The notes beneath the pieces were generated by a model. The model worked only from the letters and a program-made list of their open reading frames with translations, searched no databases and was not told where the DNA came from. A program made the position numbers and the translations under genes. Below, one piece after another: positions 1 through 8,161 of a stretch of 33,841 nt of DNA (its first letter is position 1; the number at the start of each line of letters is the position of its first letter). The stretch is from Bacteroidota bacterium (GTDB lineage Bacteria; Bacteroidota; Ignavibacteria; Kapaibacteriales; UBA2268): the NCBI GenBank assembly GCA_024278075.1, contig JAJRTW010000085.1:1-33841 (forward strand), read 5' to 3'.

Positions 1-9
1 AAAAAAAGA

Positions 10-270
10 GTGTATAAGATTATTCTTCCGAAAAGTGTCCGCAAAGAATTGGATAAGATAAGTGGTTCTTATTATAATAAAATAAGAAATATAATACTTT
101 CGATGGAAGATAATCCGAGAATGATCGGTTGTTTGAAGTTGTCTGATTCTGAAGAATATCGTATTAGAGTGGGATCTTTCAGATTGTTATATGATATTGA
201 TGACGAAAATAAGATTGTAACAATCTATAAAATTCAGCATAGAAAGGATGTGTATAAGAAGAAAAAATAA
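10..270 (+). CDS. RelE/ParE-family toxin, start at window edge
   Basis: Small toxin of the type II toxin-antitoxin RelE/ParE superfamily; members are mRNA interferases or gyrase poisons and act in the cytoplasm. About 86 residues, the usual size. The fold signature is clear in the second half: YRIRVGSFRLLYDID (strand pair with the conserved Arg residues), then a strand ending in HRKDVY near the C-terminus, typical of the RelE subgroup. The first possible start is GTG at 10, but the frame is open to the window edge, so the real start may lie upstream, as would the antitoxin gene. Its stop codon is followed at once by an AT-rich hairpin element that also follows the second toxin near 957. Family call is firm; the exact target is unknown. 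Confidence 0.82.
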   Translation: MYKIILPKSVRKELDKISGSYYNKIRNIILSMEDNPRMIGCLKLSDSEEYRIRVGSFRLLYDIDDENKIVTIYKIQHRKDVYKKKK

Positions 271-304
271 ATTAAAATATATTTAAGCGTTTGCTTATTT
301 GAGT
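271..304 (+). repeat. Post-toxin hairpin element, copy 1
   Basis: Directly after the toxin stop codon. Begins ATTAAAATATAT, then TAAGC-GTTT-GCTTA (a 5-bp stem), then a GTTC. A second copy with the same layout follows the broken toxin at 963. The stem bases differ between copies but stay paired (TAAGC/GCTTA here, GTAAG/CTTAC there), which suggests the hairpin itself is conserved. Confidence 0.55.
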
Positions 305-332
305 TCCTATTGGAATTGCTAATTTAATATTT

Positions 333-386
333 AACGCTAATGCAGATCAGCAGTAGTAGCTGAATTAATAGCGTTTTGTTTTTGTC
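333..386 (+). terminator. Hairpin with T-rich tail between the two toxin loci
   Basis: Outer stem AACGCTA / TAGCGTT with an inner stem TCAGC / GCTGA, followed by a T-rich run. It is placed where a rho-independent terminator for the first toxin operon would be expected. The stem is interrupted, so strength is uncertain. Confidence 0.4.
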
Positions 387-494
387 AGAAACCAAAAGGT
401 TTGTCTGAAGCTGATAATTAATTATATTTTAATAATACTGTATAAATTAATATATCAAGGTGATGATATGATTAATATAATGTAAGAGAGAAAC

Positions 495-677
495 TTGATT
501 AAGGAAATATTTCGGGATGTGATAAATGAAGTAATTCGTGAAGAAAGGATCGTTTTTTATGATTCGATTATTCCCTTTGCTTCGAGGCCGGAAACAGAAG
601 ATATAGAGAAATTATATGGCTGCCCGGATGATTATAAAAAAGAAGATTTTGTGGATATGACAAACTGGGCAAAATGA
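495..677 (+). CDS. Putative antitoxin of a RelE-type pair
   Basis: A 60-residue acidic protein whose stop codon overlaps the start of the following toxin (ATGA overlap at 674-677), the usual coupling of a type II toxin-antitoxin operon. The start is a TTG at 495 with a purine-rich AAGAGAG just upstream; an in-frame TAA at 483 rules out a longer form. The C-terminal part (YGCPDDYKKEDFVDMTNW) resembles the toxin-binding tail of short antitoxins, but I cannot assign a named antitoxin family and see no clear DNA-binding domain. Function is inferred from position and size. Its partner toxin is frameshifted, so it may now be an orphan antitoxin. Confidence 0.55.
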   Translation: MIKEIFRDVINEVIREERIVFYDSIIPFASRPETEDIEKLYGCPDDYKKEDFVDMTNWAK

Positions 678-956
678 TGAAAGTGAATTTTCATCGGCAC
701 GCAGTAAAAGCTTTGGAGAAACTTAGCACGAAGAATAAGGAAAAAATTCGGGAAAAAGTTATTAAATTTACATCTTCTATACAATGGCACTGGAATAATT
801 CCTTTTCAAGAGTTACAAATTAAGAAATTGGATGGGAAATGGAAGGGATGCTATCGTATGAGAATTGGAAAAAGAAGAATGATATTTACTTTGGACCCCA
901 ATAATTGGGAAATGAATATATTCGAAATCGACAACAGAGGAGATATTTATAAGTAA
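674..956 (+). pseudogene. RelE/ParE-type toxin, frameshifted
   Basis: Reading from ATG 674 gives a RelE-like N-terminus (FHRHAVKALEKLSTKNKEKI) and then runs into TAA at 821. The neighbouring frame, entered near 792, continues the domain without loss: FQELQIKKLDGKWKG, then YRMRIGKRRMIFTLD, ending IFEIDNRGDIYK at TAA 954-956. Removing one T near 791 would join the two parts into one protein of about 93 residues. The strand pattern and the Arg-rich YRMRIGKRRMIF segment are typical of RelE. This is either a real inactivating mutation or a sequencing/assembly error at that base. The upstream antitoxin gene overlaps its start and is intact. Confidence 0.75.
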
Positions 957-962
957 TTAATA

Positions 963-996
963 ATTAAAATATATGTAAGCGTTGTCTTACTGCGTT
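963..996 (+). repeat. Post-toxin hairpin element, copy 2
   Basis: Starts seven bases after the broken toxin's stop. It shares ATTAAAATATAT, TAAGCGTT, CTTA and a closing GTTC with the copy at 271-304. The hairpin is GTAAG / CTTAC. Two toxin loci followed by the same element suggest that the unit toxin plus element was duplicated or acquired as a cassette. Confidence 0.55.
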
Positions 997-1110
997 CTTA
1001 TTCGAAAACTGGTAATTTTTAAATAAGTAGAATGCAAGTAAAGGCGCGCCCCGGATATGGGGCGTTTTCCTTTTTGTTCTACTTATGGGTATACCAGTAC
1101 CTCGAATAAG
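997..1110. repeat. Large nested inverted repeat
   Basis: Outer arms CTTATTCGA (997) and TCGAATAAG (1102); next ACTGGTA paired with TACCAGT; next perfect 10-bp arms ATAAGTAGAA (1023) and TTCTACTTAT (1077); core stem CGCCCC / GGGGCG (1047-1064) around a GATA-containing loop. One strand could fold into a single long cruciform of about 114 bases. No protein-coding sense was found in it. Confidence 0.6.
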
Positions 1111-1138
1111 GGCAAAATGTGAAAATGCCCTTTTTTTT
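1110..1138 (+). terminator. Rho-independent terminator
   Basis: GGGCA / TGCCC stem around an 11-base A-rich loop, followed directly by eight T residues. It closes the toxin-antitoxin region and separates it from the SDR gene. Confidence 0.6.
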
Positions 1139-1188
1139 ATGCTCAAAAGGAGCTGAGTGTTGTTAAACATAAATTATTGGAATGTTAT

Positions 1189-2223
1189 ATGGCTATTTTA
1201 ATGGATGGTGTTACGGGGATACTGGGTTCGTCGATCGGGCCGGAACTGGAAGGGGATGTTTATTATCTTGTAAGAGGAGGGGAATTCAATCAAAGGCTGC
1301 CGGCCGATATTAATAAAGAGAAAATTATCCCCTGCGACATCACAAAGCCTTTGTGCGGCTTGTCTGATGATAATATCAAACGCCTTAACGATATTGGAAT
1401 TGAAAAGTATCTGCATCTCGCCGCCGATGTTAGTTTCGCTACCGAGGATATAGACGGAAAAATATGGAATACTAATTATTATGGGACCAAAAATGCAATA
1501 CAATTAGCAAAGCACTTAAATGCAAAAGAGTTTTTGCACTGTTCAACGGCGTATGCCGAGGATCAAAGGAATCCTTACGAAATTTCTAAACGGGCTGCCG
1601 AGAATTTGGTGAGGAATTCCGGTATTTCATATAGCATTTTTCGCCCAAGTTCGATAATTGGCGATTCAAAAACCGGCCATATATCTGATTATAATGGATA
1701 TTATGGGGTTTATTCATTTTTCCATAAAATTGCTCAGAAAAAAAGGGGTGTAAATAAGGACGCAACTATCAATATAACTATATCAATGATAGGTTCAAGC
1801 TCATCAACACTAAATCTTATTTCTTTGGACTGGGTAAAATATATAATGTCAGCTTTGATTAACAAAGAAATCTGCAATAAAACCTACCATTTAACACATA
1901 ATGACCCGCAAATAGTCAGACTGATAGGGGAATGGAGCTGTATGGCACTGAATATTACAGGGATAAAGTATTGGGAATCAGTCGAAGATCGGGAAAATTA
2001 TTATCGAACGAATAAAACTCCGTCTTTTCTTCAAAGGCAAGTGGATAAAATAATGAATAGATATACTCCTTATGTTACCGAGGAAAGGAAATTCCCACTC
2101 GATACGGTTATAGCGGCTTTGGGGACGGAATATAAATCACCTCCGGCAATTTCAGAAAAAACAATTGCTATTATTATTAATTATGCTGTCAAAAATAATT
2201 TTAAGAATCATACGACAACTTAA
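1189..2223 (+). CDS. Extended SDR / thioester-reductase-like oxidoreductase
   Basis: NAD(P)-dependent sugar-epimerase/dehydratase superfamily, closest in style to the NAD_binding_4 (fatty acyl-CoA / thioester reductase) branch. The Rossmann glycine motif GVTGILGSS lies within the first 20 residues. HLAADVSF follows near residue 90, then a CSTAYAE segment carrying the catalytic Ser/Thr, then the YEISK (YxxxK) catalytic pair near 150, and SIFRPSSIIGDSKTG, typical of this branch. The C-terminal third, a substrate-binding lid, is not recognisable. ATG 1189 is preferred because GGA precedes it at a proper distance; an in-frame TTG at 1177 would add four residues. It stands alone on this strand between a terminator and a minisatellite, so there is no operon clue to its substrate. 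Family firm, substrate unknown. Confidence 0.75.
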   Translation: MAILMDGVTGILGSSIGPELEGDVYYLVRGGEFNQRLPADINKEKIIPCDITKPLCGLSDDNIKRLNDIGIEKYLHLAADVSFATEDIDGKIWNTNYYGTKNAIQLAKHLNAKEFLHCSTAYAEDQRNPYEISKRAAENLVRNSGISYSIFRPSSIIGDSKTGHISDYNGYYGVYSFFHKIAQKKRGVNKDATINITISMIGSSSSTLNLISLDWVKYIMSALINKEICNKTYHLTHNDPQIVRLIGEWSCMALNITGIKYWESVEDRENYYRTNKTPSFLQRQVDKIMNRYTPYVTEERKFPLDTVIAALGTEYKSPPAISEKTIAIIINYAVKNNFKNHTTT

Positions 2224-2284
2224 GCATTATCAATAATAGCTGAAAATATCCATAATTCAATCTCAACATCTCTCCATCAAAGGA

Positions 2285-2662
2285 CTTTGATGATGATTTG
2301 TGTCCTTTTGATGATGATTTGTGTCCTTTTGATGAAGATTTGTGTCCTTTTGATGAAGATTTGTGTCCTTTTGATGAAGATTTGTGTCCTTTTGATGAAG
2401 ATTTGTGTCCTTTTGATGATGATTTGTGTCCTTTTGATGATGATATTCCTGTCTTTGATGGTTATATTCCTGTCTTTGATTGTTATATATCAAGCATTTA
2501 TGGTGATTATCCGGCAATGAATGGTGAATCTGCGGCAATGAATGGTGAATCTGCGGCAATGAATTAAGAATTAATGGCAATGAATGGTGATACTGTGGCA
2601 ATGAATGATGATTCTATGGCAATGAATTAAGAATTAATGGTTATGAATGGAGATTCTGCGGC
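2285..2662. repeat. 21-bp minisatellite, 18 units
   Basis: Eighteen consecutive 21-bp units with no insertion or deletion (378 bases). Units 1-7 are nearly identical (TTTTGATGAAGATTTGTGTC plus C); units 8-10 drift (CTTTGATGGTTATATTCCTG plus T); from unit 12 the theme becomes AATGAATGGTGAATCTGCGG plus C, alternating with a unit containing AATTAAGAATTAATGG. Because 21 is a multiple of three, a heptapeptide reads through: CPFDEDL on the plus strand until a TAA at about 2565, and a His/Gln-rich heptad such as QKDTNLH on the minus strand across 2601-2263. Neither reading has an ATG and ribosome site that I trust, so I treat it as non-coding satellite DNA between the SDR gene and the 3' end of uvrB. 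Confidence 0.85.
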
Positions 2663-2686
2663 AATTGACTATTGTCCAGCGACTAA

Positions 2687-4732
2687 CTACTTCTGCGCCA
2701 CATCCTCAATCTTCCCGCCGCTGATTCTTTCGATTTCGTTGCGCAATCCGGCGGCACGTTCGAAGTCCAGATCGCGTGCGGCTTTCTTCATTTCATCGAA
2801 AAGCTGATTTATTAATTGTTCACGCTGCTGGCCGGTCATGTAATTAATCATTGGTTCGGATACTTTGCGTGCTTTTTTATTTTCGTGGGTTTCGATTCTT
2901 TCCTTATGCTGCTGCTGAATGTCGGCCACCGAAGTTGAATTCAATATTTCGTCGAGTGATTTATATATGGTTTTTGGGTTAATTCCGTGCTTTTCGTTGT
3001 ATGCTTTTTGCAATTTGCGGCGGCGGTTGGTTTCGTCGATCAGCAACTGCATAGACCTTGTAATCCTGTCGGCATAGAGGATCACGAGTCCATTCACGTT
3101 CCTGGCCGTCCGTCCGGCAATCTGCAAAAGCGACCGCTCGCTACGGAGGAAACCCTCCTTGTCGGCATCCAATACCGCAACGAGCGATACTTCCGGCAAA
3201 TCCAGGCCTTCCCTCAACAAATTCACACCAACCAATACGTCATGCTCGCCAAGCCGCAGGCCGCGGATGATCTCAACCCTTTCGAGGGTTACAACATCGG
3301 AGTGAATATAGGCAACTTTAATATTCAGGCCCTGAAGATATTCGGCAAGGTCTTCGGCCATTCTTTTGGTCAGGGTAGTAACAAGCACGCGGTGGCCGCT
3401 TTCAATCCGCTTGCGAATTTCGTGGATTAAATCGTCTATCTGATTGCCGACCGGCCGGACGCTGATCTCGGGGTCGAGCAGCCCCGTGGGGCGTATCACC
3501 TGTTCGACTATCACACCCTGGCACTCCTCGAGTTCATACGGCCCGGGCGTTGCACTCACGAATATTGCCTGCTTCATAAGGGATTCGACTTCGGTGAATT
3601 GCAGCGGCCTGTTCTCGAGAGCCGACGGCAGGCGGAAGCCATGCTCGACCAATGTCTTCTTGCGGGCGCGATCGCCATTGTACATTGCCCTTAATTGCGG
3701 CATAGTCACATGGCTTTCGTCGATAATCAATAAGAAATCATCCGGGAAATAATCGATTATGCCCTGCGGGCGGTCGCCGAAAGTCCTGCCGGACAGGTGC
3801 ATGGAATAATTCTCTATGCCGGAGCAGTAGCCGACTTCCTTCATCATCTCAAGGTCGAATATAGTCCTTTGCTCAAGCCTTCGAGCTTCGAGCAGTTTAT
3901 TCTCAGCACGCAGTTCTTTCAGCCTCTCGTACAGTTCATCCCTTATATCCTGCATTCCTTTTTTAAGTTGGGATTCCGAGGTGACAAACAATTTGGCCGG
4001 ATAAATCGTGGTAGCGTCAGCTTTGGCCAGCACCTGGCCGGTTAGAGCATTGATATAACTTATCGCTTCAATCTCATCGCCGAACATCTCAATCCTGATG
4101 CCCTGCTTGGTTTCGAAGGCGGGGATAATGTCGATTACATCGCCCCGAACCCTGAACGTCCCGCGCTGGAAGTCGAAGTCATTGCGCGAATAATGCAGGC
4201 CGGTGAGCCTGTAGAGCAGCTTCTGCCTCGGCACCCTCTGCCCGACTATCAGCGGCAGCAAATGTTCCTTGAAATCCTCCTTGCGTCCAATGCTGTAGAT
4301 GCAGCTAACCGATGCAATCACAATCACATCACGCCTTTCGTCCACCAACGAGCTCGTAGCCTTCAGCCGCAGCCGGTCAATCTCGTCATTGATAGAGAAA
4401 TCCTTTTCGATATATGTGTCAGTCGTTGGCATGTAAGCCTCCGGCTGGTAGTAGTCGTAATAGGAGATGAAATATTCGACGGCATTATCGGGGAAGAAGT
4501 TTGTGAATTCGCTGTAGAGCTGTGCGGCAAGAGTTTTATTAGGCGATATGATTAAAGCGGGACGCTGAGTCTGTTCGATTAGGTTAGAAATGGTAAATGT
4601 CTTGCCCGAACCCGTCACGCCAAGCAAAGTCTGGAACCTATCGCCGCGCTCTACGCCTTCCACAAGTTGGGCGATAGCTTCCGACTGGTCGCCGGCGGGC
4701 TGATAATTGGATACTAATTTGAATTTATTCAT
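2687..4732 (-). CDS. uvrB: UvrB, excinuclease ABC subunit B
   Basis: DNA damage recognition helicase of nucleotide excision repair; it receives DNA from UvrA, opens the strands and recruits UvrC. At 681 residues it is full length. Seen in order: Walker A GVTGSGKT (about 38-45), the beta-hairpin region [12 protein letters not shown] near 95, the DEAH-like box [12 protein letters not shown] near 340, SATPGPYE (motif III), [12 protein letters not shown] (motif V), the motif VI stretch QIAGRTARN, and a C-terminal UVR domain with [12 protein letters not shown] for UvrC contact. The ATG at 4732 matches the family N-terminus and no strong ribosome site is seen. The gene is monocistronic here, flanked by a minisatellite downstream and repeat-rich DNA upstream. 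Confidence 0.97.
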   Translation of the reverse strand: MNKFKLVSNYQPAGDQSEAIAQLVEGVERGDRFQTLLGVTGSGKTFTISNLIEQTQRPALIISPNKTLAAQLYSEFTNFFPDNAVEYFISYYDYYQPEAYMPTTDTYIEKDFSINDEIDRLRLKATSSLVDERRDVIVIASVSCIYSIGRKEDFKEHLLPLIVGQRVPRQKLLYRLTGLHYSRNDFDFQRGTFRVRGDVIDIIPAFETKQGIRIEMFGDEIEAISYINALTGQVLAKADATTIYPAKLFVTSESQLKKGMQDIRDELYERLKELRAENKLLEARRLEQRTIFDLEMMKEVGYCSGIENYSMHLSGRTFGDRPQGIIDYFPDDFLLIIDESHVTMPQLRAMYNGDRARKKTLVEHGFRLPSALENRPLQFTEVESLMKQAIFVSATPGPYELEECQGVIVEQVIRPTGLLDPEISVRPVGNQIDDLIHEIRKRIESGHRVLVTTLTKRMAEDLAEYLQGLNIKVAYIHSDVVTLERVEIIRGLRLGEHDVLVGVNLLREGLDLPEVSLVAVLDADKEGFLRSERSLLQIAGRTARNVNGLVILYADRITRSMQLLIDETNRRRKLQKAYNEKHGINPKTIYKSLDEILNSTSVADIQQQHKERIETHENKKARKVSEPMINYMTGQQREQLINQLFDEMKKAARDLDFERAAGLRNEIERISGGKIEDVAQK

Positions 4733-4761
4733 TAGTGATTAAACGATTTACGAGGGTAATA

Positions 4762-4791
4762 ATTATGCTGCATACGATTATGCTGCATACG
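4762..4791. repeat. 15-bp tandem duplication
   Basis: ATTATGCTGCATACG occurs twice head to tail just upstream of the uvrB start. Recent local duplication; no function assigned. Confidence 0.7.
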
Positions 4792-4837
4792 ATTAATTTC
4801 AGATACCAGATTGCAAGCATGTGGTAACAGATATAAT

Positions 4838-4863
4838 ATAAATAGCCACGAGTTTTAACTCGT
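4838..4863. repeat. Dispersed palindromic repeat A, copy 1
   Basis: ATAAATAGCC followed by ACGAGTTTTAACTCGT (16-base palindrome). Two more full copies lie at about 24202-24231 and 25552-25580, both in opposite orientation, and a half copy is at 13371-13383. The surrounding 4733-5032 gap has no gene; it holds this repeat, a palindrome with arms AGGTG/CACCT near 4927-4940 and repeat B at 4963. Confidence 0.7.
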
Positions 4864-4962
4864 AGAAAAAAAGATGCAATAAATATTTGGCTTTAGCCAT
4901 CAATACATGATGCTGAATGTCAAGACAGGTGTTGCACCTGACTTGCAGGAGCTATTGTCTAT

Positions 4963-4983
4963 CGTCAGTTGTAACAACTGACG
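4963..4983. repeat. Dispersed palindromic repeat B, copy 1
   Basis: Perfect 10-bp arms CGTCAGTTGT and ACAACTGACG around one base. Related copies occur at 17539-17557, 21265-21286 and 21307-21328, always intergenic. Confidence 0.7.
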
Positions 4984-5032
4984 GAACATAAATTAACTAT
5001 CAACTTGCGACCAGTGGCCAGCGTCTTCCGTC

Positions 5033-5989
5033 CTAAGAGAAATACTTATTCTTCGTCCATTTGAAATTCCTGTGGAAGAAAACAAGTTTGAACCGCCTGT
5101 AGAAGTTTGAGAAATTATATTCAGCAAAATCAACGGCCATGTTCAACGGATTAAAATCAAAAACATAACCGGAATTGATATTTTCAATAATCCTTGACTT
5201 GTCATAGCCGCCTACAGTGAAATAAAGATTGTCAATATCGGAAATTATCTTTTTGAAGACATGCTTTCTGTAGGGCGAATTAAAGACATCGTTCCATTTA
5301 TTGTTCGGCACAATTCCGTTATTGTCAGATTGGTCGCCCATTCTTCCCAAAAGGCCGGAGCTACCGTTTTCGGTTAGTACCACAGTTTCGGTCTTGATTT
5401 CAAGATATTCAAGGATAATCTTAATAATGCTGTCCGGGCGGATTGCCAAGTCTTCATAATTAATAAGAATCGATTTATCCTTAAACATTTCATAACCATC
5501 GGCTATCAAGCCCGGGCCTATGTCGAAATCCAAATCACTGGCAAAAAGGGTGCGAAATTTATTATTATGCCACGTCCTTACCATAGATGCAATCACATTC
5601 TCCGGGCTTCTGAACAGGAAAATAAATTTAGCATCAGGAAATATCTCGGCAATTTCAGGAATAATCAAGTAATTCCTTGGCGTTTTGTCAATAAAATATT
5701 CCTCGCCATTTTTGCAAAACCTTGCATAGAGTTTCAATGAGAATTCCCGAAGGAATTCATAATACTCAGATTTATCGCCTGCAAGGTTGCCAACCATATC
5801 CTCGAAAGCCGTATGGGCCGATTCGTGGCTGTAGACGCTCAACAGGCCTTCTTTTTTAGTCGAATAGACAGCCGGCAGCAAGAACCATGGCTCGGATATC
5901 GATGTGATTTTCGGGCAAGCCATCAGAGTCTTCTGCAGAAAAGTCGATCCCGACCGGGGAAGTGAGAATATGAATATAGGTTTTATCAT
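5033..5989 (-). CDS. PAPS-dependent sulfotransferase
   Basis: Transfers a sulfuryl group from 3'-phosphoadenylyl sulfate to an acceptor, probably a surface glycan given its neighbours. The 5'-phosphosulfate-binding loop is SLPRSGSTFLQ at about residues 9-19, and the 3'-phosphate-binding region is FIFLFRSPENVIASMVRTW near 123-141, preceded by YFIDKTPRNY. At 318 residues the length is normal for bacterial members (Sulfotransfer_1/3 type). Its ATG overlaps the stop of the upstream GT2 gene by four bases (ATGA), so the two are translationally coupled. No signal peptide or membrane segment is apparent, consistent with a cytoplasmic enzyme. The family is firm; the acceptor is not known. Confidence 0.85.
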   Translation of the reverse strand: MIKPIFIFSLPRSGSTFLQKTLMACPKITSISEPWFLLPAVYSTKKEGLLSVYSHESAHTAFEDMVGNLAGDKSEYYEFLREFSLKLYARFCKNGEEYFIDKTPRNYLIIPEIAEIFPDAKFIFLFRSPENVIASMVRTWHNNKFRTLFASDLDFDIGPGLIADGYEMFKDKSILINYEDLAIRPDSIIKIILEYLEIKTETVVLTENGSSGLLGRMGDQSDNNGIVPNNKWNDVFNSPYRKHVFKKIISDIDNLYFTVGGYDKSRIIENINSGYVFDFNPLNMAVDFAEYNFSNFYRRFKLVFFHRNFKWTKNKYFS

Positions 5990-6858
5990 TTATTAATTAA
6001 GTTAACAATCCTTAGCCCAAATCTATATAATACCGGATAATTCATCAGGAATTTCTTTGCTATGCCCATGAGCGATTTTTTATTCCTCTCATACCGCTCT
6101 ATTTCCAATAGCTTGACACGGAATTTTTCCTTGGCTATATCAATTCTGCCGGCCGGCAGCAGCGATAAATTCTTTTCGAAGGCCATACATAAATATCTAA
6201 TAAGATCATCTGCAGGAGCCGACGACAGGCCCTTGCCGTGCAGCCTTAGGCCAGTCCCGAAAATCCCCGTATAGTAAAAATCGTACTTCGATGCCAGCCT
6301 GATCTTCAGGTCCCAGTCTTCGTAAATCTTAAATTCACTGTCGTAGCCTCCAATTTCGAAGTATATTTCTTTTCTCATCAAAAAATCGTGGGGTATCTCG
6401 CAGCTGCGAAGCAGCACATCTTCGAGAATTAATCCTTCCTTGCTCTGGTAATATTTTGACACGTTATCGATGTATTCCCCATTTCCATTTAAAAATGCCA
6501 CTTTCGAGAAAGCAATAATATCCTTGTTTTCGGACATCTTTTTTTCTTGAATCAGGTTGAATTCCTTCTCAAGTTTGCGATTGTCAAAAAATATATCGTC
6601 GCTGTCGAGGGTTGTGATGTATTCGCCGCTTGCCTGTGTGACAGCATTGTGCCTGTTTGCCGCCACGCCCAAGTTGATTTCGTTAAATATCGGAGTTACA
6701 TTAGAATGCCTCGCTGAATAATCACGGATGATGTCGGTGGAATCATCGGTCGAGCAATCGTCGGCAACAACAATTTCAATATTGGGGTAGGTCTGAGCAA
6801 GGATGCTGTCGATGCACTGCCGTAAATATTCAGCATTATTGTAATTGGCCACAATCAC
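5986..6858 (-). CDS. GT2 family glycosyltransferase, probably starts upstream at ATT 6882
   Basis: Inverting GT-A fold glycosyltransferase using a nucleotide-sugar. Seen: first strand and loop IVANYNNAEYLRQCIDSIL, VVADDCSTDDST (nucleotide contact), GVAANRHNAVTQASGEYI, and the metal-binding triad TTLDSDD near residue 87, then YEDWDLKIRL (acceptor site acidic pair). The start is unusual. The GTG at 6858 cuts into the first beta strand and has no ribosome site. An in-frame ATT at 6882 would give MNRENLISVIVANYNN, the usual family start, with AGAGGAG at a good distance upstream; no ATG or TTG is available. It overlaps the sulfotransferase start by four bases, so the pair probably decorates the same surface glycan. 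Confidence 0.85.
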   Translation of the reverse strand: MIVANYNNAEYLRQCIDSILAQTYPNIEIVVADDCSTDDSTDIIRDYSARHSNVTPIFNEINLGVAANRHNAVTQASGEYITTLDSDDIFFDNRKLEKEFNLIQEKKMSENKDIIAFSKVAFLNGNGEYIDNVSKYYQSKEGLILEDVLLRSCEIPHDFLMRKEIYFEIGGYDSEFKIYEDWDLKIRLASKYDFYYTGIFGTGLRLHGKGLSSAPADDLIRYLCMAFEKNLSLLPAGRIDIAKEKFRVKLLEIERYERNKKSLMGIAKKFLMNYPVLYRFGLRIVNLINK

Positions 6859-7028
6859 CGATATGAGATTTTCTCTGTTAATGCTTTTCTCCTCTATTGA
6901 CTTGTCAACTGTATTATGTCATTCCGGTCATAGAGCCGGAATCCATCTTGATATAACTAAATAGCATATCGAAATAGCATGTCAAATATTGGACTCCTGA
7001 ATTCGAGACTGTGTGAAAACATCTATTT

Positions 7029-7152
7029 ATGTCATCCTGAATTTATTTCAGGATCCAAATACCGCATGAATACTGGCTCATAGATTCTGAAACGAGTTCA
7101 GAATGACAATCTCTGTGCCTTTTCACACAGCCTCATTCGCAGGAATGACAGT
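7029..7152. repeat. Dispersed intergenic repeat C, copy 1
   Basis: GTCATCCTGAATTTATTTCA, a middle part with ATACTGGCTCATAG, then GATTCTGAAACGAGTTCAGA and ATGAC. The same TTCTGAAAC-AGTTCAGAATGAC core recurs near 15121, 17499 and 31999, and the outer part recurs near 21075. The gap between the two GT2 genes (6883-7186) holds this and another GTCATTCC-type palindrome near 6918; no gene seen. Confidence 0.65.
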
Positions 7153-7186
7153 TTACATGATCTGTCAAAGTATGCTTTACGCGACT

Positions 7187-8161
7187 CTATCTAAATAAAT
7201 CCCTTATCAGATTCATTGTTTTCTTTATTAAAGTTACGATGCTACCCGGAAGATAATGGCCCAACAGAAGCAATGTGTAATGAATGCCTACTCTTAGCCC
7301 CCTCTTATATTTTCTGACTACCTGCCATCTTTCAAGCGTTCGCTTTTTGAAATTACGCCCCGACAGCCCGCCGGCAAGAATTACAGCCACAGGTATATCA
7401 ACTCTTTGAAATGTATAGCCACAAATATAAGATTTAAATATCATTTCGAAGTCAGCAGTAATACTTAATTTTGTGTCAAATTTCATCTTTTTTGCCAGAG
7501 AAGTTCTCATAAATAGTGCCTGATGCGAGCATATCATCCTTTTCCACAAATCTTCCGGCTTTGCTTTACCATCCCACCAATACACGAGCTGGCTGCCATC
7601 GGCATCAACTTCCGAGGGCTGCTTTATCCAGTAGTTCTTTTTTGCTGCCTGCCATATACCGCCCTCTGCCCCGCCGAAGTTCATAATCCCTTTGCCATAG
7701 ACAAGCTCGGAGCTGTCTTCAATACTTTTAATAACATTGCTTATTGTATTATCGTCATAGAACCGGTCCCCGGCATTCATAAAATTTATCCACTGGCCGG
7801 TGGCAAATTCAATCCCTTTGTTCATGGCATAGTAAATGCCGCTGTCTTTCTCGCTGGCCCACAAGTCGATTATGTCTTCATACTTTTTGATTATTTCGAG
7901 TGTGCCATCACCGGAGCCGCCGTCGATAATGATATACTCTATGTTTTGATACGACTGGCCGGCTACATTCCGAATAGTCTTTTCGATTAAATCAACAGCG
8001 TTGAATACGACGGTGACAATTGTCACCAAAGGCAGGCCGTCACGAGTGGCTTTTGCCGGACTGTTCAATCTGAGTCCCCCGCAAGCTATGCCATCGGCTA
8101 CGGGCTTTGTTTTTGAATCCGGTTTTTTCAATTGAGATAATCCATTTGTTAGAATTTGCAA
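7187..8161 (-). CDS. GT2 family glycosyltransferase
   Basis: GT-A glycosyltransferase, 324 residues, in the style of enzymes of O-antigen and capsule loci (WcaE/colanic-acid-like branch). Seen: LVTIVTVVFNAVDLIEKTI (first strand, about 45-63), YIIIDGGSGDGTLEII, DSGIYYAMNKGI, and WINFMNAGDRFYDD carrying the metal site in a variant form (NAGD instead of DxD), which is usual in this branch. The stretch before residue 45 is not part of the fold; TTG 8161 overlaps the rimO stop by 13 bases, and a TTG at 8128 is an alternative start. Together with the sulfotransferase and the other GT2 it suggests surface polysaccharide synthesis, although repeat C separates them. Confidence 0.83.
   Translation of the reverse strand: MQILTNGLSQLKKPDSKTKPVADGIACGGLRLNSPAKATRDGLPLVTIVTVVFNAVDLIEKTIRNVAGQSYQNIEYIIIDGGSGDGTLEIIKKYEDIIDLWASEKDSGIYYAMNKGIEFATGQWINFMNAGDRFYDDNTISNVIKSIEDSSELVYGKGIMNFGGAEGGIWQAAKKNYWIKQPSEVDADGSQLVYWWDGKAKPEDLWKRMICSHQALFMRTSLAKKMKFDTKLSITADFEMIFKSYICGYTFQRVDIPVAVILAGGLSGRNFKKRTLERWQVVRKYKRGLRVGIHYTLLLLGHYLPGSIVTLIKKTMNLIRDLFR

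Noticed and set aside
271-1168. Integron attC sites between toxin cassettes
   Set aside because: A GTTAAAC-like core is present at 1162-1168 and ATTTAAC at 326-332, but no properly paired R and L boxes around one hairpin could be found, and no integrase is in the window.
964-1170. Minus-strand ORF of 68 codons over the large inverted repeat
   Set aside because: Composition and position reflect the palindrome and terminator; no domain and no ribosome site.
2298-2567. Open frame of CPFDEDL heptapeptides over the 21-bp array
   Set aside because: Follows from a 21-bp unit without stop codons; alternative frames and the opposite strand are also open, and there is no convincing ribosome site. Kept as a satellite, with coding noted as a possibility.
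2285-2662. CRISPR array
   Set aside because: Units are contiguous 21-mers with no spacers and no cas genes nearby.
2987-4555. Several plus-strand ORFs of 80-147 codons opposite uvrB
   Set aside because: Antisense shadows of a strongly conserved gene with full motifs on the minus strand.
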